From contig CAYUJU010000070.1 of assembly GCA_964445115.1 (NCBI GenBank), positions 1 to 9,275 of the forward strand: a DNA stretch of 9,275 bases. The letters are read 5' to 3'. The position numbers and the translations under genes are program-made. This document shows, piece after piece, positions 6,070 to 9,275 of this stretch. Numbering within the stretch: position 1 is the stretch's first letter; the number at the start of each line of letters is the position of its first letter. The DNA comes from CAIJXJ01 sp964445115. Lineage in GTDB: Bacteria; Pseudomonadota; Gammaproteobacteria; Burkholderiales; Methylophilaceae. Under the pieces are notes generated by a model, which was not told the origin of the DNA, searched no databases, and was given only the letters and a program-made list of their open reading frames with translations.

Positions 6070-6537
6070 ATGCTGAAAAAGTATCAACAACAAACACTCG
6101 CCATTGAATTGCTCAAACGCCATGCCAGGGTAAAAATCGTGCATCAAGTGACTGGCATTCCCATCAAGCCTTTAAGACAGACTTATCGACAATTGCATGG
6201 TCGTTCGCCCAGTCCAGGCTCAATCAAGTTTTCAACACGCGGGTTGACTGGAAGTCGGCGAAAATACAAGGACGTTACGCTGTTTGCGGTGTGCTATCGG
6301 GTGGCAGCGAGTAAGTCGGCCGATGATCAAATCCAAGCAGTGATAACCGCCTTTGATGCCTATAAGCATTCCTACCCATTCGGAAACCTCGATTTTTCAG
6401 CGGCATGGGTTATCTCTGAAGACCTCAAGGATAAAAAAGTGCAGGTCTCAACATGCCCGCATTGTCGTGCCTGGGTACTGTTGAACGCAAGAGAAGACCA
6501 GGTTGAACGCTGCGGCGTTTGCAATAACTCATTGTAA
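6070..6537 (+). CDS. FlhC-family regulator subunit (divergent, shortened, copy 2)
   Basis: This 155-residue protein is about 40 residues shorter than FlhC. The N-terminus (AIELLKRHARVKIVHQVTGIPIKPLRQTYRQL, residues 11-42, as two adjoining segments) corresponds to the FlhC helix and DNA-binding region. The end keeps four cysteines, CPHC (129, 132) and CGVC (148, 151), spaced 16 residues between inner pairs, suggesting a retained zinc site. Missing relative to copy 1 are the GMLP/NIHAS central motifs and the basic C-terminal tail. GGGGGTGG precedes ATG 6070. It is 11 bases after the STAS-FlhD fusion and 12 bases before the excisionase-like gene, so it most likely partners with the fusion protein. 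It is a divergent paralogue rather than a duplicate. Confidence 0.75.
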   Translation: MLKKYQQQTLAIELLKRHARVKIVHQVTGIPIKPLRQTYRQLHGRSPSPGSIKFSTRGLTGSRRKYKDVTLFAVCYRVAASKSADDQIQAVITAFDAYKHSYPFGNLDFSAAWVISEDLKDKKVQVSTCPHCRAWVLLNAREDQVERCGVCNNSL

Positions 6538-6549
6538 TCAGGTTATCCA

Positions 6550-6774
6550 GTGAACATTGAATCCGAGCAAAATACAACGGCAAAAGAAAAGGAATTTCTG
6601 AAAATTAACGACATGGTTGAAAAATTGGGCGTGACTCGGACTCAGTTTTGGCGAATGAGGAAGGCGGGTGAGGTTCCTCCACCGGTAATTCGAAATCCAC
6701 AAATGTGGCTTGCAAGCCAGATCAAAGAATTTTATGAAAGGAGGGTAAAAAAAGAAGATGTCGGAACACTTTAA
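6550..6774 (+). CDS. AlpA-like HTH protein, probable excisionase / recombination directionality factor
   Basis: This 74-residue protein is of excisionase size with a winged MerR/AlpA-type helix-turn-helix: FLKINDMVEKLGVTRTQFWRM, then RKAGEVPPPV (residues about 16-46), then IRNPQMWLASQIKEFYERR, where AlpA-family proteins carry the Trp and the recognition wing. Such proteins bind att sites and bias a tyrosine integrase toward excision. It starts with GTG at 6550 and only a weak ribosome binding site. Being the last clear gene of the FlhDC-like operon suggests it is the direct output of those activators. The matching integrase is not in the window. Confidence 0.75.
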   Translation: MNIESEQNTTAKEKEFLKINDMVEKLGVTRTQFWRMRKAGEVPPPVIRNPQMWLASQIKEFYERRVKKEDVGTL

Positions 6775-6922
6775 TGACTTACAACTGCATTCAAACCTTA
6801 TTTTTCGTTTGGTGCCTTATCTTTTTCGATCAAGTACGAAATTTTTTTCGGATTTGAGTGAAAAACAAAGTGACCATAAAAGTGACCACGCAATAAAAAA
6901 GGGCTTAAACATTTCTGCATAA
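6758..6922 (+). CDS. small 54-residue ORF at the element end, doubtful
   Basis: An ATG at 6758, inside the excisionase-like gene, opens a 54-codon frame that ends at TAA 6920-6922 inside the tRNA terminator hairpin. A strong GGAGG lies upstream at about 6740-6744 but 13 bases away, rather far. The C-terminal part contains a repeated S-D-H from the DNA direct repeat. It may be spurious, or the remnant of an integrase tail left at a junction. I cannot name a function. Confidence 0.25.
   Translation: MSEHFNDLQLHSNLIFRLVPYLFRSSTKFFSDLSEKQSDHKSDHAIKKGLNISA
6867..6888. repeat. 10-bp direct repeat AAAGTGACCA, 12-bp period, near the tRNA end
   Basis: AAAGTGACCA occurs at 6867-6876 and 6879-6888. 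Short direct repeats about one helical turn apart beside an excisionase gene and a tRNA gene resemble excisionase or integrase arm-binding sites. The core GTGACC is shared with the dyad at 4455-4473. Binding is an inference. Confidence 0.45.
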
Positions 6923-6928
6923 GCCCTT
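6894..6928 (-). terminator. intrinsic terminator of the tRNA operon
   Basis: On the minus strand AAGGGCTTA (6928-6920) and TAAGCCCTT (6907-6899) form a 9-bp stem with a 12-base loop, followed by a run of T residues to 6895. It lies eight bases after the tRNA-Asn 3' end and ends the tRNA-Arg/tRNA-Asn transcript. It may also weakly stop plus-strand transcription from the operon. Confidence 0.85.
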
Positions 6929-6936
6929 GATTTATT

Positions 6937-7012
6937 TGGCTCCCCCGGACGGGCTCGAACCGCCGACCTAGTGATTAACAGTCACCCGCTCTACCGACTG
7001 AGCTACAGGGGA
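6937..7012 (-). tRNA. tRNA-Asn (anticodon GTT)
   Basis: This is a full 76-base cloverleaf on the minus strand: 5' acceptor TCCCCTG pairs with CGGGGGA, D-arm TAGCTCAGTCGGTAGAG, anticodon loop CTGTTAA with GTT, T-loop TTCGAGC, discriminator G and encoded CCA at 6939-6937. It decodes AAC/AAU. Its 3' end faces the island, the usual orientation of a tRNA used as an integration site. The 3' end sequence is not duplicated elsewhere in the window, so the partner att site would be further left. Confidence 0.97.
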
Positions 7013-7033
7013 TTAATTCGGTAATATTATCAA

Positions 7034-7110
7034 TGGCGCGCCCGGAGAGATTCGAACTCCCGACCGCACGGTTCGTAGCCGTGTACTCTATCCAGCTGAG
7101 CTACGGGCGC
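7034..7110 (-). tRNA. tRNA-Arg (anticodon ACG)
   Basis: This is a 77-base cloverleaf on the minus strand with acceptor GCGCCCG pairing with CGGGCGC, D-arm TAGCTCAGCTGGATAGAG, anticodon loop CTACGAA with ACG, T-loop TTCGAAT and encoded CCA. The anticodon A34 is normally changed to inosine to read CGU, CGC and CGA. It closely resembles E. coli tRNA-Arg(ACG). It lies 21 bases upstream of tRNA-Asn in the same transcript. Confidence 0.97.
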
Positions 7111-7125
7111 CTAATTGATTTGAGC

Positions 7126-7154
7126 ATTTTAAATGCTATTTACTTCCTTGTCAA
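7126..7154 (-). promoter_or_regulatory. strong sigma70 promoter of the tRNA-Arg/tRNA-Asn operon
   Basis: TTGACA (7154-7149) and TAAAAT (7131-7126) on the minus strand are spaced by 17 bases. A GCTC follows the -10 box, like the GC-rich discriminator of stringently controlled stable-RNA promoters. The -10 box sits inside a 13-base near-palindrome GCATTTTAAATGC (7124-7136). Transcription would start about 10 bases before the tRNA-Arg 5' end. Confidence 0.85.
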
Positions 7155-7177
7155 CTACTTTTTTTCCTAACTGTTGG

Positions 7178-7264
7178 TGGCAGCAAGAGAGGGATTCAAG
7201 CCCTGGATGCGCTTTTGGCGCATTTTTTCTTGGAAGTGGCCGTCTTCGGTCACTCGTAAAGAAC
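7178..7264 (-). pseudogene. decayed tRNA-Ser-like relic
   Basis: Read on the minus strand, the right half resembles a class II tRNA. A long variable arm, ATGCGC-CAAAA-GCGCAT (7223-7207), is followed by a T-arm AGGG-CTTGAAT-CCCT and an end GCCA at 7181-7178, with the CTCT..TG run typical of tRNA-Ser 3' ends. A D-arm-like GAGTGACCGAAG lies at about 7255-7244. The expected acceptor 5' strand does not pair with the 3' strand, the T-stem has a mismatch, and no anticodon arm can be drawn. The total size of about 87 bases fits tRNA-Ser. The variable arm followed by T residues when read on the plus strand mimics a terminator (7207-7229). Confidence 0.5.
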
Positions 7265-7587
7265 TGAAATCAATCAGTATTTACTTTCCTTGAATCGGTC
7301 GTCTCTATTGCTATGGACTTCAGTCAATAGCGCCAACGAGGCCATATTGTGTTACACATTGGCTTTGCAAGCAAACATTTTTTACACGCTTATTTGTTAC
7401 GAAGAGCCTTGTGGGGCATGAATTCAGCGCTGATTAATAATGGGTGAGCAATACACCTCCGGCTTCGGCGGTCGTCGTGAAGTTCCCTCGCACGTGGGTA
7501 GGGGCTAATGAAGTTGTTTTTCCTTCGCCTTTGCCGGTGGGCAGCGATTGAACGCAAACCAGGGGTGATCGATTCGAAACTTGTTTC
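7265..7587. other. intergenic region without a gene; imperfect repeat-like palindrome
   Basis: No supported gene was found. Short frames here lack starts and ribosome binding sites. The segment 7485-7504 (CCCTCGCACGTGGGTAGGGG) is an imperfect palindrome of the kind seen in decayed dispersed intergenic repeats. GAAACTTGTTTC (7576-7587) is a small perfect palindrome next to the terminator that follows. Confidence 0.35.
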
Positions 7588-7607
7588 AACTTGCGAGCAA
7601 GTTTTTT
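7588..7607 (+). terminator. intrinsic terminator, plus-strand sense
   Basis: AACTTG (7588-7593) and CAAGTT (7598-7603) form a stem around CGAG, extendable to AACTTGC/GCAAGTT, with T residues at 7602-7607. The T-tract is on the plus strand, whereas the neighbouring TlpA-like gene is on the minus strand. On the minus strand the stem is preceded by A residues and lacks the T-run. It therefore best terminates an unseen plus-strand transcript, or acts as a symmetrical end for both directions. Confidence 0.55.
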
Positions 7608-7615
7608 GGTTGGCG

Positions 7616-8110
7616 TCAAGACAAGGATTCGAGGCGTCGTTTCATGTCTGCCAGGTTAAACACCCCAACTTTTTCCATGATGATGTTGCCGGCTTTGTCG
7701 ATCAGAAACGTGGTCGGCGTCAGTTGCACGTTGCCGAAGGCTTGTGCCAATTCGCCGCTGGGGTCCAGGACTATGGCGTAAGGCAGTTTTTTGGACTCGG
7801 CCATTTCCCGCACATGATTGGGCGGGTCGTAATGCATCGCAACCGCGATGATGTTGAGGCCTTGTTGGCTATATTGCTGATATAGGCTTACCAGCTGTGG
7901 AATTTCTTCGATGCAGCCGGGGCAATCGGTGGCCCAAAAGGTTACGATGACCGGTTTACCTTTTAAAGTCGGCAGAGACAGATTTTCGCCTTTGATGGTG
8001 GTAAAGCTCACGGCTGGAGCGACGCGTACCGTTTGGGTTTGCCAATACCAAACGGCCGCGGCTAACAGGCCGATAAGCAGGAAAATGCCGGTTGCTTGTT
8101 TGATGTTCAT
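7616..8110 (-). CDS. TlpA/ResA-like membrane-anchored thioredoxin-fold protein
   Basis: The 164 residues start with one membrane anchor or uncleaved signal (residues about 7-24, GIFLLIGLLAAAVWYW), then a thioredoxin fold facing the periplasm. The active site lies in FWATDCPGC (Cys-Pro-Gly-Cys, about residues 58-66), and the conserved cis-proline is in LTPTTFLID. The family keeps periplasmic cysteines reduced, for example in cytochrome c maturation, or oxidises proteins; which applies is not visible here. The start ATG at 8110 has no good Shine-Dalgarno. It is divergent from serA, with about 95 bases between them. CPGC replaces the common CxPC order and may shift redox potential. Confidence 0.85.
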   Translation of the reverse strand: MNIKQATGIFLLIGLLAAAVWYWQTQTVRVAPAVSFTTIKGENLSLPTLKGKPVIVTFWATDCPGCIEEIPQLVSLYQQYSQQGLNIIAVAMHYDPPNHVREMAESKKLPYAIVLDPSGELAQAFGNVQLTPTTFLIDKAGNIIMEKVGVFNLADMKRRLESLS

Positions 8111-8173
8111 GGGATGGTCGTACGATGGCAGATTGTTGCCGATCTGGATTACGGCGGAAATGGTAAAACTGTT

Positions 8174-8187
8174 AAGATGGGCATCTT
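8174..8187. promoter_or_regulatory. inverted repeat AAGATG-GG-CATCTT in the serA/TlpA-like gap
   Basis: AAGATG (8174-8179) and CATCTT (8182-8187) form a perfect dyad of 14 bases about 20-30 bases before the serA start. It could be an operator or a short hairpin in the serA leader. It lies in the divergent control region 8111-8205, where no sharp sigma70 boxes were picked out. Confidence 0.35.
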
Positions 8188-8205
8188 ATCCAATTATCCC
8201 AAGTC

Positions 8206-9275
8206 ATGACGATGAAAAAGATACTGATCTCCGACAAGCTGGCAGACGACGGCATCAATTTTCTGAATGAGCAGGAAGGCATTCAAATACACATCCAGAC
8301 CGGACTGGCCGAAGAGGCTCTGTGTGAAATCATTCCCGAGTACGATGCGCTACTGATTCGTAGCGACACTCAGGTAAGCACCAAGGTCTTGCAAGCCGCG
8401 AAGAAGTTGAAAGTAGTCGGCCGGGCCGGCATCGGGGTCGACAATGTCGATCTGGCGGCGGCGATGGAGCAGGGCGTCATCGTGATGAATACTCCCGATG
8501 CCAATGCGACTACGACCGCGGAATTGGCGATCGCGCATATGTTTTCGTTGAGCCGGAATCTGCCGCTGGCGAATCAGTCCGTGCGCGAAGGCAAATGGGA
8601 ACGTGCCAAATTGATGGGTGCCGAAATCGCCCACAAGACGCTGGCGATCCTGGGCTTCGGCACTATCGGTCGCATCGTGGCCCAGCGGGGCGTCGGCCTG
8701 GGCATGCGCGTGATTGCGCATGATCCTTTCGTGGCACCGGAAATCTTTGAAAAATACGGCGCCGAAATGGTCGATCTGGACACCCTGGTCAAGCAGGCCG
8801 ATTATCTGACGCTGCATTGCCCGTTGCTGGAAAAAACCCGCAATATCATTGGTGCCGAACAATTGGCGATGATGAAAAAATCCGCGCGGTTGATCAACTG
8901 CGCCCGTGGCGGCTTGGTCGATGAGGCGGCGTTGTATCAGGCCCTGAAGGAAGGCCGCATCGCCGGTGCGGCGCTGGACGTATATGCGCAGGAGCCGCCC
9001 AAGGATTCGCCTTTATTGGCCTTGGATAATGTCGTATTTACGCCGCATCTGGGGGCTTCCACGAAAGAGGCTCAGGTTGCGGTCAGCGTGGAAATCGCCC
9101 GCCAGGTGGTCAAATACCTGCAAACCGGCGAAGCCGTCAATGCGTTGAATTTGCCACGCTTGTCCGCGGAAGAATTGAAACAGGCGCAACCCTTCATGAA
9201 TCTGGCGCATATCTTGGGCAAGGTCATGTTCGGTTTGCTCGATCAACCTATCCAACGGCTGGAAGTTGCGGCTTA
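8206..9275 (+). CDS. serA: D-3-phosphoglycerate dehydrogenase, 5' part (continues past the right edge)
   Basis: SerA oxidises 3-phosphoglycerate with NAD+ to 3-phosphohydroxypyruvate, the first step of serine synthesis in the cytoplasm. The visible 356 residues contain the substrate-binding N-terminal part (VVGRAGIGVDNVDL), the Rossmann NAD site LGFGTIGRIVAQ, catalytic Arg in NCARGGLVDE, Glu in VYAQEPP, and His in FTPHLGAST. Sequence after this (VNALNLPRL, then AQPFMNLAHILGKV) is the start of the extra domain of the long (about 525-residue) SerA type rather than the shorter E. coli type. ATG 8206 and ATG 8212 are both in frame without a clear ribosome binding site; 8206 is given, 8212 is equally possible. 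The frame runs open to the end. Confidence 0.93.
   Translation, partial: MTMKKILISDKLADDGINFLNEQEGIQIHIQTGLAEEALCEIIPEYDALLIRSDTQVSTKVLQAAKKLKVVGRAGIGVDNVDLAAAMEQGVIVMNTPDANATTTAELAIAHMFSLSRNLPLANQSVREGKWERAKLMGAEIAHKTLAILGFGTIGRIVAQRGVGLGMRVIAHDPFVAPEIFEKYGAEMVDLDTLVKQADYLTLHCPLLEKTRNIIGAEQLAMMKKSARLINCARGGLVDEAALYQALKEGRIAGAALDVYAQEPPKDSPLLALDNVVFTPHLGASTKEAQVAVSVEIARQVVKYLQTGEAVNALNLPRLSAEELKQAQPFMNLAHILGKVMFGLLDQPIQRLEVAA

Noticed and set aside
6894..6910. AcaCD/SetCD-like box (A-rich followed by GGGC) near the end of the operon
   Set aside because: It falls inside the tRNA terminator stem and lacks the matching left half, so it is most likely coincidence.
7207..7229. ATGCGC/GCGCAT hairpin followed by T residues, first read as a plus-strand terminator
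   Set aside because: It coincides with the long variable arm of the tRNA-Ser-like relic, which explains it better, and no plus-strand gene precedes it.
7434..7619. 61-codon minus-strand frame after the TlpA-like gene
   Set aside because: TTG start, no ribosome binding site, composition typical of dispersed intergenic repeats, and it crosses the hairpin at 7588-7607.
8350..8862. 170-codon minus-strand frame
   Set aside because: It lies entirely antisense to serA, whose catalytic motifs are clear.

Overview
The window suggests a gammaproteobacterial chromosome (perhaps a Methylococcales-type methanotroph, a tentative guess from overall sequence character). It holds an accessory island on the left, a tRNA locus at about 6.9-7.3 kb, and core housekeeping genes on the right. 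The core part has a thioredoxin-fold TlpA/ResA-like gene (minus strand) divergent from serA (phosphoglycerate dehydrogenase), which runs off the right edge.

Left to right, the island part contains: an unresolved gene edge (1-141); a highly structured leader with competing stems in front of a short RadC-family (JAB/MPN) gene (316-789); a long hairpin (919-980); a minus-strand pair consisting of an XRE/ImmA-IrrE-type Zn-peptidase regulator and a PIN nuclease, read from an almost leaderless promoter; an orphan membrane protein preceded by an overlapping mini-ORF; and a plus-strand operon. That operon runs FlhD-like, FlhC-like, STAS-like/FlhD-like fusion, second FlhC-like, AlpA-like excisionase. 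It ends beside a tRNA-Asn/tRNA-Arg operon on the minus strand, with a decayed tRNA-Ser relic just beyond.

The working interpretation is that this is one end of an integrative element (ICE or mobilizable island). FlhDC-family activators outside flagellar loci (SetCD of SXT/R391, AcaCD of IncC plasmids, SgaCD of SGI1) are master activators of transfer and excision. Here two such pairs are stacked directly upstream of a probable recombination directionality factor next to a tRNA gene. The second FlhD carries an N-terminal STAS-like (DUF4325-type) domain, which may be a new regulatory architecture. No integrase, relaxase or second att copy lies in the window, so the element type and its other end cannot be settled here. 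No CRISPR array, complete IS element or replication origin was recognised.
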